Shown here one piece after another: positions 1 through 7,655 of a stretch of DNA of 64,000 bases. The first letter of the stretch is position 1. Each line of letters opens with the position of its first letter. Source of the DNA: Clostridium vincentii (lineage in GTDB: Bacteria; Bacillota; Clostridia; Clostridiales; Clostridiaceae); NCBI RefSeq assembly GCF_002995745.1, contig NZ_PVXQ01000008.1:47756-111755 (forward strand). The letters are read 5' to 3'. The notes below the pieces were generated by a model. The model worked only from the letters and a program-made list of their open reading frames with translations. It searched no databases and had not been told where the DNA came from. A program made the position numbers and the translations under genes.

Positions 1-1
1 A

Positions 2-154
2 TTCTATCCAAAGATAACAACAATATCTCAACCTAGCTATGATATGGGATCTGTTGCTATGAGAATGCTTATTAAGATGCTTAATAAGAAGGAATTAGAA
101 CAAGAACATTATGTTCTTGATTATGAAATAATCAAGAGAAATAGCACAAAATAA
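2..154 (+). CDS. C-terminal end of a LacI/GalR-type transcriptional regulator (partial)
   Basis: The reading frame is open from the window edge and ends at a TAA; 50 residues are visible. The text PKITTISQPSYDMG followed by AMRMLIKML is the typical last part of the sugar-binding (periplasmic-binding-protein-like) domain of LacI-family or AraR-type repressors, where TTI.QP..MG precedes the last helix. The DNA-binding end lies outside the window, so the effector and target cannot be told. It is followed at once by a strong terminator. The family call is firm, the specific function unknown. Confidence 0.75.
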   Translation, partial: FYPKITTISQPSYDMGSVAMRMLIKMLNKKELEQEHYVLDYEIIKRNSTK

Positions 155-167
155 AAAATGTTTAAAG

Positions 168-209
168 GACTAAATTATAAGCATAAGCTTTATAATTTAG
201 TCTTTTTTT
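168..209 (+). terminator. Rho-independent terminator of the LacI-type gene
   Basis: A 13-bp stem (GACTAAATTATAA paired with TTATAATTTAGTC) and an 8-nt loop are followed by a run of seven T. It begins 14 bases after the stop codon. Confidence 0.9.
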
Positions 210-219
210 ATGTAAATAT

Positions 220-236
220 ATAGTTGTACCAACTAT
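220..236. promoter_or_regulatory. Inverted repeat over the -35 of the MATE gene, candidate operator
   Basis: A perfect 7-bp inverted repeat, ATAGTTG-TAC-CAACTAT, overlaps the -35 hexamer TTGTAC of the promoter in front of the MATE exporter. The size and position suit a repressor site, possibly for the LacI-type protein encoded just upstream. Its central TTGTAC resembles the AraR half site, but the flanks differ. The protein that binds is an inference. Confidence 0.4.
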
Positions 237-252
237 TATATATTGATATAAT
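224..252 (+). promoter_or_regulatory. Vegetative promoter of the MATE exporter gene
   Basis: TTGTAC at 224-229 and TATAAT at 247-252 are separated by 17 bp. A leader of about 85 bases with an AAGGAGG-type site leads to the start codon at 345. Confidence 0.65.
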
Positions 253-344
253 AGTCGCTGGTGCAATTAATAAATTCAAGGACAAGGGTAATATTGTAAG
301 GGGAGAAAATTAGAATAAGTTATCCCTTAAGGAGGAATTAAAAT

Positions 345-1718
345 ATGAAAAAGCAAAATATTCTTGGAGAAGAAAAAATATCAAAACTTTTACTAAAATT
401 TTCAATACCAGCTATTATTGGAATGCTAGTAAATGCTTTATATAATGTTGTAGATAGAATATTTATAGGTAATATACCTGATGTTGGAGGCATAGCGCTA
501 ACAGGCGTAGGGTTAACAATGCCAATTATGACTATAATTTTAGCTTTTGGTATGCTAATTGGCATAGGCACAAGTGCTAGAATTTCATTGAAGCTTGGAG
601 AAGGTAAAAAAGATGAAGCTGAAAAGCATATTGGTAATGCATTTATACTTATATTAATAATAAGTGCAGCAATAACAATATTAGGACTTATTTTCTTAAA
701 TCCAATTTTAAATATTTTTGCAGCTAGTCCAGAAACAGAAGGCTATGCAAGAGATTACATGGGAATAATATTTGCAGGAACTATTTTTAGTATGATGAGT
801 TTCGGATTAAATCACTCTATAAGAAGTGATGGAAGTCCTAGGATAGCAATGCATTCTATGTTAATTGGAGCGATAATTAACATAATTTTAGATCCAGTAT
901 TTATATTTACATTTAATATGGGAGTAAAAGGTGCAGCTATAGCAACTGTTATATCTCAAATAGCTTCAACGATTTGGGTAGTTTATTATTTTACAAAGGG
1001 TAAGTCAAATATAAAAATTAAAAAAGAAAATCTAAAATTAGATAGGACAATTATAATTAGTATATTTTCAATTGGTATGAGCCCATTTAGTATGCAGGTA
1101 GCTCAAAGTGTAGTTCAAGTATTAGCTAATAATGCACTAAAAGAGTACGGTGGAGATTTAGCCATAGGGGCAATGACAATAATAAATAGTATAGCAATGA
1201 TGTTCTTAATGCCTATATTTGGATTAAATCAGGGTTCACAGCCTTTAATAGGATATAATTATGGTGCTAAAAAATACGATAGAGTAAAACAAACTGTTAA
1301 ATATGCAGCAATAGCTGCTACTATAATGGTGACTTTAGGTTGGGCTGCAACTCAAGCTGTACCTGAACTTTTCATAAAAGTCTTTAATAGCGATCCAGAG
1401 CTTATTGATATAGGTAAAAATGGACTAAGAATATTCTTATTTATGCTACCTGTAATAGGATTTCAGGTAATTAGTAGTAATTACTTTCAATCTATAGGTA
1501 AGGCAAAAGTATCCATGTTCTTAAGTTTGTTAAGACAAGTTATATTAATGATACCTTGTATGATAATATTACCAAAGTTTTTTGGATTAAATGGAGTATG
1601 GTTATCAGGACCTGTATGTGATTCTATTGCAAGTGTGATCACAGGGATAATGTTCTATAGGTCGGTAAAGAGATTAGGAAAAGAGAAATCTATAGATCAA
1701 GTAAAAGCAATAGCATAA
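345..1718 (+). CDS. MATE-family multidrug/cation antiporter
   Basis: A 457-residue integral membrane protein of the usual MATE length with about twelve hydrophobic segments in two related halves. The N-terminal text FSIPAIIGMLVNALYNVVDRIFIG is standard for the bacterial NorM/DinF-like branch (VDRIFIG in helix 1-2). Family members exchange Na+ or H+ for organic cations and drugs; the substrate here cannot be read. The ATG is preceded by TTAAGGAGGAATTAAAAT. It is a single-gene unit with its own promoter and a shared terminator against araA. Its link to arabinose use, if any, is only positional. Confidence 0.9.
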   Translation: MKKQNILGEEKISKLLLKFSIPAIIGMLVNALYNVVDRIFIGNIPDVGGIALTGVGLTMPIMTIILAFGMLIGIGTSARISLKLGEGKKDEAEKHIGNAFILILIISAAITILGLIFLNPILNIFAASPETEGYARDYMGIIFAGTIFSMMSFGLNHSIRSDGSPRIAMHSMLIGAIINIILDPVFIFTFNMGVKGAAIATVISQIASTIWVVYYFTKGKSNIKIKKENLKLDRTIIISIFSIGMSPFSMQVAQSVVQVLANNALKEYGGDLAIGAMTIINSIAMMFLMPIFGLNQGSQPLIGYNYGAKKYDRVKQTVKYAAIAATIMVTLGWAATQAVPELFIKVFNSDPELIDIGKNGLRIFLFMLPVIGFQVISSNYFQSIGKAKVSMFLSLLRQVILMIPCMIILPKFFGLNGVWLSGPVCDSIASVITGIMFYRSVKRLGKEKSIDQVKAIA

Positions 1719-1723
1719 CAAAG

Positions 1724-1762
1724 AAAGGAAGTAAGATATTAAAGATATCTTACTTCCTTTTG
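1724..1762. terminator. Bidirectional terminator between the MATE gene and araA
   Basis: A 16-bp perfect stem (arms 1724-1739 and 1745-1760, AAAGGAAGTAAGATAT and its complement) with a 5-nt loop lies between two convergent genes. A/T-rich ends on both sides allow it to serve both strands. Confidence 0.85.
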
Positions 1763-1780
1763 AGGTTTGAAATGATATAG

Positions 1781-3247
1781 TTATTTCCAAGCAACACTAG
1801 CAAATTTTAATTCATTTTTGAAAGTTGAAATTTTAGTATCATTATTAATTAAGACACATTCGATACCAATCATGTCAGCCCAATCCACTAATTGTTCTTC
1901 ATCAACTACGAATGAGAAGCTAGTATGGTGAGCACCCCCTGCAATAATCCAAGCTTTTGCTCCTTCTTTCAATGATGGCTGGGGCTTCCAAAGAACGCTT
2001 GCTACTGGTAAGTTAGGCATATCTTCAGTCATTTCAATAGCATCGACACAATTAACAATTAAACGGAATCTGTTACCCATATCTATTAATGAAGCAGCAA
2101 CTGCAGGTCCAGAAGCTCCCTTAAATACTAAACGGGCAGGATCTTCTCTATCTCCAATTCCAAGTGGATGTACTTCAATAACTGGTTTTGTTCCAGCAAG
2201 TGTTGGACACACTTCAAGCATATGTGCACCAAGTATCAATCCATTTTCAGAATCAAGATTATAAGTATAATCTTCCATTAAGCCTGTACCTTTTCCGCTG
2301 GCCATAATCTTCATAGCTCTAAGCAGTGCAGCAGTTTTCCAATCTCCTTCAGCACCAAATCCATAGCCTTCAGCCATTAAATGTTGAACGGCAAGACCTG
2401 GAAGCTGTTTTATTCCATGAAGTGCTTGAAAATTAGTTGTGAAAGCGGTATAACCTTTGGCATCTAAAAAGGTTTTTAAACCAATTTCAATTCTAGCTTG
2501 TTCACGGATTGAATCTATATGAGCTTTCGGATCAGTATCATATAATGTGGCGTATTCAGCCATAAGTTCATCAACTTGATCTTTAGTAACTTTATCTATT
2601 GATTCAACTAAGTCACCAACACCATAATAATCCACAGTCCAACCAAATTTAATTTGAGCTTCAATTCTATCCCCATCAGTAACAGCAACATCTCTCATAT
2701 TATCACCAAAACGAGCAACTTTAATTGCGGATCCTTCAGTAACAGCAACGGCAGGAGCCATCCATTTAGCTATCTCAGCTGAAACAGAATCATCTGTCCA
2801 GTGTCCAACCACTATTTTACGAGCTATATCAAGCCTAGCTCCAATATATCCAAATTCTCTATCTCCATGAGCAGATTGGTTTAAGTTCATGAAGTCCATA
2901 TCAATTGTTCCCCAAGGAATCTTTTTATTAAATTGAGTATGAAGGTGAAGTAGTGGCTTTCTAAGTTGAGTTAATCCGTGAATCCACATTTTGGCTGGTG
3001 AGAATGTATGCATCCAAGTAATTATACCAGCACAGCTTGCATCGATATTGGCATCGTTACATACCTTTCTGATTGAATCAGAAGTAGTTGCAACTGTTTT
3101 AAATACAATTTTATAAGGTAAATTTTTAGTGTTTAACCCTTCAACAATTTTTTTAGAGTTATCTGATACTTGATCTATTACTTCAGGACCGTAAAGAGAT
3201 TGGCTTCCTGTAACAAACCAAAATTCATAGTTTTTTAATTTTAACAT
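1781..3247 (-). CDS. araA: L-arabinose isomerase
   Basis: Converts L-arabinose to L-ribulose (EC 5.3.1.4), the first cytoplasmic step of the pathway encoded here. At 488 residues it has normal AraA length (about 490-500) and the family start YEFWFVTGSQSLYGPE. Metal and catalytic positions are present: the Glu of GFGAEGDWKTA, the Glu of MEDYTYNL, the His of GAHMLEVCP, and the His pair in GGAHHTSF near the C-terminus. The site AGGAGG at 3256-3261 lies 8 bases before the ATG. It is transcribed divergently from araR, and an AraR-like box covers its -35, so arabinose induction by derepression is expected. Confidence 0.97.
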   Translation of the reverse strand: MLKLKNYEFWFVTGSQSLYGPEVIDQVSDNSKKIVEGLNTKNLPYKIVFKTVATTSDSIRKVCNDANIDASCAGIITWMHTFSPAKMWIHGLTQLRKPLLHLHTQFNKKIPWGTIDMDFMNLNQSAHGDREFGYIGARLDIARKIVVGHWTDDSVSAEIAKWMAPAVAVTEGSAIKVARFGDNMRDVAVTDGDRIEAQIKFGWTVDYYGVGDLVESIDKVTKDQVDELMAEYATLYDTDPKAHIDSIREQARIEIGLKTFLDAKGYTAFTTNFQALHGIKQLPGLAVQHLMAEGYGFGAEGDWKTAALLRAMKIMASGKGTGLMEDYTYNLDSENGLILGAHMLEVCPTLAGTKPVIEVHPLGIGDREDPARLVFKGASGPAVAASLIDMGNRFRLIVNCVDAIEMTEDMPNLPVASVLWKPQPSLKEGAKAWIIAGGAHHTSFSFVVDEEQLVDWADMIGIECVLINNDTKISTFKNELKFASVAWK

Positions 3248-3298
3248 TCAATATTCCTCCTATATAATAAATAATTATTTGATTAAGTATACCTTTTC

Positions 3299-3313
3299 AT
3301 ATGTACAAACAAA
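3299..3313. promoter_or_regulatory. AraR-like operator downstream of the araA promoter
   Basis: ATATGTACAAACAAA keeps the GTAC core and the ACAA right half of the AraR box. It lies in the araA leader, about 23 bp beyond the -10, where a bound repressor would block transcription. A weaker copy, TGTATGCACAA, is seen at 3321-3331. Two sites flanking a promoter would permit looped repression, as known for AraR of B. subtilis. The binding protein is inferred. Confidence 0.5.
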
Positions 3314-3335
3314 TCTTAGATGTATGCACAACAAT

Positions 3336-3364
3336 ATTATATTACAACTGACTTGTACATACAA
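3336..3364 (-). promoter_or_regulatory. araA promoter
   Basis: On the minus strand TTGTAT (3364-3359) and TATAAT (3341-3336) are separated by 17 bp. The start codon lies about 80 bases further on. Confidence 0.7.
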
Positions 3365-3365
3365 C
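3351..3365. promoter_or_regulatory. AraR-like operator over the araA -35
   Basis: ACTTGTACATACAAC matches the TTGTACGTACAA-type AraR box with one change in the core. It overlaps the araA -35 hexamer, a classic repressor position. Confidence 0.65.
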
Positions 3366-3530
3366 ATAAAATAGTAAAATATTTTTTGCAAGGGAGAAAT
3401 AGGATATAAGATGAAATATAAATTATATAAAACAACCTAGTAATGAGCCCTTAAATAGGATATTCATGATGAAATATTAAAATGTAATATATATAACATG
3501 AAATATATTTAAATATATTTATAAAAGCTA

Positions 3531-3559
3531 TTGATATAATAGAAAAATAGATATATAAT
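3531..3559 (+). promoter_or_regulatory. araR promoter, with notes on the araA-araR gap
   Basis: TTGATA at 3531-3536 and TATAAT at 3554-3559 are separated by 17 bp. The araA-araR gap (3248-3653) holds the araA promoter and operators on its left and this promoter and operator on its right. The AT-rich stretch 3366-3530 between them shows nothing I can name. Confidence 0.65.
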
Positions 3560-3567
3560 AAAAAACA

Positions 3568-3583
3568 TTAAGTACGTACAACT
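3568..3583. promoter_or_regulatory. AraR-like operator at the araR transcription start
   Basis: TTAAGTACGTACAACT contains the full GTACGTAC core and right half ACAA of the AraR box. It begins 8 bp past the araR -10, so it would cover the start point and suggests autorepression. Confidence 0.6.
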
Positions 3584-3653
3584 ATTTCAAGCTATTATTT
3601 TATAAAGGATAGTAACTCAAGAATGTACGATATATTTTATTTGATGAAAGCAG

Positions 3654-4736
3654 TTGAAGATAATGAAGGAAGCTGAAACAAAACACGAGATTATTGAACA
3701 ATATTATATCAACACGGTAGAAGAGAAAAAAGTTTCTGCAGGAGATCAATTACCTTCTGAAAATGAAATGGCAAGTATATTTAATGTAAGTAGGCATACT
3801 GTAAGACAGGCACTTACTTATTTAGTTCAAGAAGGTTGGATATATAAAGAAAGAGGAAAAGGAAGTTTTTACGCTAATAAGAAATTAAAAGAAACTAAAA
3901 AAAACATTGCAGTACTTACAACTTATATATCGGATTATATTTTTCCTAAAATCATATCAGGTATAGAAGAGGAACTTAGGAAAAAGGGATATAATTTATT
4001 GCTATTCAATAGTAATAATGATATTGAAAATGAAAGAATTTGTTTTGAAAATATAATAAATCAAGATATAGCTGGATTGATAGTAGAGCCAGCACAAAGT
4101 ACTATAAATAATTTGCATCATGAAAGCATTAAAAAATTAGAACACAACAATATAAAATATATTGCAATAAATGCTAATTGTGATGAAGAAAATTCTGCTT
4201 TTATTATAGTAGACGATGAACAGGGCGGTTATAAGATAACCAATTATTTGTTAGAGCTTGGTCATAAGAATATAGCTGCAATATTTAAAGCAGATGATTT
4301 ACAAGGTGAAAAACGTAGAAAAGGTTATATAAAAGCTCTTAAAGAATATGATTTGAGCCTAAACAAAAATATAGTAGGAGAATATATAACAGATAATGAG
4401 GAAATGTACATAGATCAATTTACTAAAAAGATATTAAAGCTTGAAAATAGACCAACGGCAATTGTTTGCTACAATGATAAAGTTGCCTTAAGGGTTATAG
4501 ATAATTGCAGAAAAGAAGGTATAAAAATACCTAAAGATTTATCAATTGTAAGTTTTGATGATTCTAGTTTAGCTGTTTCATCAGATGTTAAACTTACAAC
4601 AATAAAACATCCAAAGGAAGAAATGGGAATAAGGGCAGCAAAATGTATTATTGATATGATTGAAGGAAGAATAGACAAGCCTCAATATACATATAGTGCC
4701 GAGCTTATTGTTAGAGATTCATGCTCTAGAGTTTAA
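3654..4736 (+). CDS. araR: Arabinose operon repressor AraR (GntR-type DNA-binding domain, LacI-type sensor)
   Basis: A two-part regulator: a GntR winged helix (about residues 5-75; DQLPSENEMASIFNVSRHTVRQAL) fused to a LacI/GalR-type sugar-binding domain (about 85-360; ending TTIKHPKEEMG). This fusion is characteristic of AraR, which binds operators without arabinose and releases them when arabinose binds. At 360 residues it matches the family. The start is uncertain: the TTG used here and an ATG at 3663 are both possible and neither has a strong ribosome site. It lies between araA and the importer operon, with AraR-like boxes at all three transcription units. Confidence 0.9.
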   Translation: MKIMKEAETKHEIIEQYYINTVEEKKVSAGDQLPSENEMASIFNVSRHTVRQALTYLVQEGWIYKERGKGSFYANKKLKETKKNIAVLTTYISDYIFPKIISGIEEELRKKGYNLLLFNSNNDIENERICFENIINQDIAGLIVEPAQSTINNLHHESIKKLEHNNIKYIAINANCDEENSAFIIVDDEQGGYKITNYLLELGHKNIAAIFKADDLQGEKRRKGYIKALKEYDLSLNKNIVGEYITDNEEMYIDQFTKKILKLENRPTAIVCYNDKVALRVIDNCRKEGIKIPKDLSIVSFDDSSLAVSSDVKLTTIKHPKEEMGIRAAKCIIDMIEGRIDKPQYTYSAELIVRDSCSRV

Positions 4737-4813
4737 ATTTTATCTTTGTTTCATAATAATTATAATGTTCAAGTTACTGAAGCAAAGATGAATTTTAATA
4801 TTATTATGCGTAT

Positions 4814-4829
4814 ACTTGTACGTACATAC
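4814..4829. promoter_or_regulatory. AraR-like operator upstream of the araB remnant and importer operon
   Basis: ACTTGTACGTACATAC is the best match in the window to the AraR box, with a perfect TTGTACGTACA core. It sits 24 bases before the araB-remnant start codon. I could not pick one convincing promoter around it; TATAAT at 4761-4766 is a possible -10. Confidence 0.65.
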
Positions 4830-4853
4830 ATAAAACAAGGAGGTGGAGTTAAA

Positions 4854-4991
4854 GTGTCAAAGTCAGAATGTGTTATAGGAATTGATTATGGAACTCAGTC
4901 AGGAGGAACAGTAATTGTTGATATAAAATATGGACGTAAAACTGCAATCTATGTAACCGTATACCGGATAGGAGTTATAGATGATTATTGA
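4854..4991 (+). pseudogene. araB: N-terminal remnant of a classical ribulokinase gene
   Basis: A GTG start behind a perfect AAGGAGGTGG site (4838-4847) opens a 45-residue product. It begins with VIGIDYGTQSG, the N-terminal phosphate-binding loop of FGGY kinases, and continues VIVDIKYG and YRIGVIDDY, matching the first 45 or so residues of AraB-type ribulokinases (usually about 550 residues). In those proteins the text goes on as a Tyr-Leu-Pro stretch; here the Leu codon position reads TGA, and no further kinase sequence follows before the importer gene. I read it as a decayed gene whose regulatory front is intact. Translation of the stub is possible but a function is unlikely. Confidence 0.75.
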
Positions 4992-5116
4992 CCATAAATA
5001 AGATCTACAGTTTAGAGGTAGACACTAAAAGTAAAGAACCTATCAATTAAAATCAAATGGTTATAATTTCATTAATATAACAGTAATCAAGCCAAAATTT
5101 GTAGGGGGTATTTAAA

Positions 5117-6070
5117 ATGAAAAAAAATTTAATTAAGAGAACGTTATCACTAATAGCAATTTCAACCATGGGTTTTGGTCTTGTAAGTTGCGGAACGTCA
5201 GGAGAATCAAGCGATAAGAAATCAATCGCATTTATCCCACCAACAATGGTAAGTTCATTTTATGAACAAACAATAGCCGGTGCAAAGGAAAAGGCAGAAG
5301 AGTTAGGTTATGAAGTAAGTGTTACTGCACCACAAAAAGAAGATGATTATGAAGGTCTATTAAAGAATGTTGAAGATTCAATTACAAAAGGAGTATCAGC
5401 TATAGCAATATGTACAACAGATGATAAGACAATGGCAGTTGCAGTAGAAAAAGCAAATGCAGCTAATATACCAGTTATAATATTTAATTCACAAAGTGAA
5501 GTAGAAGGAACCGATGTATATTCATATGTAGGATATGACCAAAGAAAAGCAGGAGAAAGTGTTGCTGAATATTTAGGAACTAAGTATAAGGATACAAAAT
5601 TTAAAGTTGGTGTTTTAGAAGGCCTTCCAGGAGTATTTACTGAAAATAGAGAAGGTGGATTTTTAGAAAAAATGAAAGAATATTCTAATATTGAAATTGT
5701 AGCAACACAAGCAGCAAACTGGGAACGTGAAAAAGGAATGAATGCAGCAACTAATATGTATCAAGCAAACAGTTCAATTAATGTCTTTTACGGATTAAGC
5801 GATGAAATGGCATTAGGTGCAGCTCAAGCATGTAAATCTTTAGCTTTAACAGATGTACTTACAATTGGGATTGATGGAAATCCTAATACACTAAGTGATA
5901 TAGCAGATGGGATTTGTACAGCAAGTGTTTATACAAACCCACATAAAATTGGTGAAGAAACAATTGTAGATTGTGATAAAGCAATTAATGGGGAAGAAAT
6001 TGAAAATAAAATGCATGAAATTGAAACTATAATTGTGGATAAAGAAAATGTATCAGAATATCTAAAATAA
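5117..6070 (+). CDS. Sugar ABC transporter substrate-binding lipoprotein (ribose/arabinose type)
   Basis: A 317-residue lipoprotein. The signal peptide ends in lipobox LVSC with the modified Cys at residue 25, so the mature protein is anchored outside the membrane. The rest is a type-I periplasmic-binding fold of the RbsB family (about 35-315): KSIAFIPPTMVSSFYEQ, a VGYDQRKAGESVAEYL stretch and GIDGNPNT near the hinge. It captures a pentose for the ATPase and permease encoded next. The arabinose assignment rests on the ara context and upstream AraR box; ribose or another monosaccharide is possible. RBS TAGGGGG lies 5103-5109. Confidence 0.88.
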   Translation: MKKNLIKRTLSLIAISTMGFGLVSCGTSGESSDKKSIAFIPPTMVSSFYEQTIAGAKEKAEELGYEVSVTAPQKEDDYEGLLKNVEDSITKGVSAIAICTTDDKTMAVAVEKANAANIPVIIFNSQSEVEGTDVYSYVGYDQRKAGESVAEYLGTKYKDTKFKVGVLEGLPGVFTENREGGFLEKMKEYSNIEIVATQAANWEREKGMNAATNMYQANSSINVFYGLSDEMALGAAQACKSLALTDVLTIGIDGNPNTLSDIADGICTASVYTNPHKIGEETIVDCDKAINGEEIENKMHEIETIIVDKENVSEYLK

Positions 6071-6089
6071 TAACTCAGGGATAATTTAA

Positions 6090-6124
6090 AATACATGATG
6101 CATAAATAATTTGCATCATGTATT
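6090..6124 (+). promoter_or_regulatory. Intercistronic stem-loop between binding protein and ATPase genes
   Basis: A perfect 13-bp stem (AATACATGATGCA with its complement) and a 9-nt loop, followed by A-rich rather than T-rich sequence, so it is not a terminator on this strand. Such hairpins after binding-protein genes commonly protect the upstream mRNA and let the binding protein be made in excess. That role is inferred here. Confidence 0.6.
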
Positions 6125-6143
6125 AAAAAAGGGAGGGAGACCA

Positions 6144-7655
6144 TTGGCAGAGATTATATTACAAATGAAAGGAATCCAAAAGAGCTTTTCAGGTGTAAAG
6201 GTATTAAAAAATGCTGGAATTGAAGCGGTGAAAGGTGAAGTTCAAATTCTACTTGGTGAAAATGGAGCTGGCAAATCTACTTTAATGAAAATTCTTGCTG
6301 GTGCATATTCAAAAGATGAAGGTGAGATTATTTATAAAGGAAAGAAGGTACAAATAAATAATCCAAAGGATGCCGAAAAATTAGGAATAGCTATCATATA
6401 CCAAGAATTTAACTTAATACCATATTTATCAGTAGCAGAAAATATGTTTTTGGGAAAAGAATCAATGTCCAATATACCTGGAAAAATAGATTTTGAGGAT
6501 ATGTATAAAAAAGCACAACAGATGCTAGATCATCTAGAAGTTGATATTGATCCAAAAGGAATGGTAGCAGATCTTGGAATAGCACAACAGCAAATGGTTG
6601 AAATTGCAAAAGCATTATCTGTTAATGCGGATGTTATAATCATGGACGAACCAACAGCTGCTTTAACAGATAAGGAAATCAATAGCTTGTTTAAAATAAT
6701 ACACACAATCAAGTCAGAAGGTGTATCTATAATTTATATATCACATAGACTTGAAGAGTTCAAAATAATAGGGGATAGAGTTACTATTATGCGTGATGGA
6801 GAAACTGTTGGTATGGTTAATATGAATGAAACAACCATAAATGAGCTAATTAAGCTTATGGTTGGACGTGAAATTGGAAATAAGTTTCCTAAGATAGATA
6901 TCGAAAAAGGTGATATTTTACTAGAGGTTAAAAATTTAAAAAGAAAAGGATCTTTTGAGAACATTAATTTTACATTAAGAAAAGGCGAAATACTTGGAGT
7001 ATCAGGACTTATGGGAGCAGGACGAACTGAGGTTATGAGAGCTCTTTTTGGAATAGATCAAATAGACTCTGGTGAAGTGTATTTAGAAGGAAAAAAAGTA
7101 AGTATTAAATCCCCAGCCGATGCTATAAAAAATAAAATTGGATTTATTACTGAAAATCGTAGAGATGAAGGATTAGTTTTATCTATGGATGTAAAGGAAA
7201 ACATAACACTTTGTACACTTCCAAAGTTTCTATCAAATCCAGCTAAATTAGATTTAGGTGAAGAGATTAATGAGGCAAATTCATTTATAGATAAGCTAAG
7301 AATAAAATGTACGGGCTTTACACAAAAAGCAGGAACTTTATCAGGTGGAAATCAACAAAAGATAGTTATAGCAAAGTGGCTATTAGCAAATTCAAAAATA
7401 TTAATTGTAGATGAACCAACAAGAGGTATTGATGTTGGAGCTAAACAAGAGATATACAATATTATGAATGAATTACTCAAAAGTGGAGTTGGAATAATAA
7501 TGATTTCATCCGAATTACCAGAGGTCCTTGGAATGAGTGATCGAATACTAGTAATGTGTAGAGGTGAAATTTTAGGAGAACTAGATAGAAAAGAAGCAAG
7601 TCAAGAAAAAATTATGCACTATGCTACTGGAGGAGGAAAATATGATGCTAAATAA
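6144..7655 (+). CDS. Sugar ABC transporter ATP-binding protein with two ATPase domains
   Basis: Energises sugar import with the neighbouring binding protein and permease. Two nucleotide-binding halves form one chain of 503 residues, normal for RbsA/AraG/XylG. The first has a Walker A GENGAGKS near residue 38-45 and Walker B VIIMDEPTAAL. The second has the degenerate Walker A GLMGAGRTE, signature LSGGNQQK and Walker B ILIVDEPTRGIDVG. The TTG at 6144 is chosen because GGGAGGGAG lies just before it; an upstream in-frame TTG at 6111 has no ribosome site and lies inside the intercistronic hairpin. It overlaps the permease start. Confidence 0.93.
   Translation: MAEIILQMKGIQKSFSGVKVLKNAGIEAVKGEVQILLGENGAGKSTLMKILAGAYSKDEGEIIYKGKKVQINNPKDAEKLGIAIIYQEFNLIPYLSVAENMFLGKESMSNIPGKIDFEDMYKKAQQMLDHLEVDIDPKGMVADLGIAQQQMVEIAKALSVNADVIIMDEPTAALTDKEINSLFKIIHTIKSEGVSIIYISHRLEEFKIIGDRVTIMRDGETVGMVNMNETTINELIKLMVGREIGNKFPKIDIEKGDILLEVKNLKRKGSFENINFTLRKGEILGVSGLMGAGRTEVMRALFGIDQIDSGEVYLEGKKVSIKSPADAIKNKIGFITENRRDEGLVLSMDVKENITLCTLPKFLSNPAKLDLGEEINEANSFIDKLRIKCTGFTQKAGTLSGGNQQKIVIAKWLLANSKILIVDEPTRGIDVGAKQEIYNIMNELLKSGVGIIMISSELPEVLGMSDRILVMCRGEILGELDRKEASQEKIMHYATGGGKYDAK

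Noticed and set aside
4992..5116. C-terminal remnant of araB downstream of the stub
   Set aside because: Translations of this stretch in all forward frames are short and show no kinase motifs.
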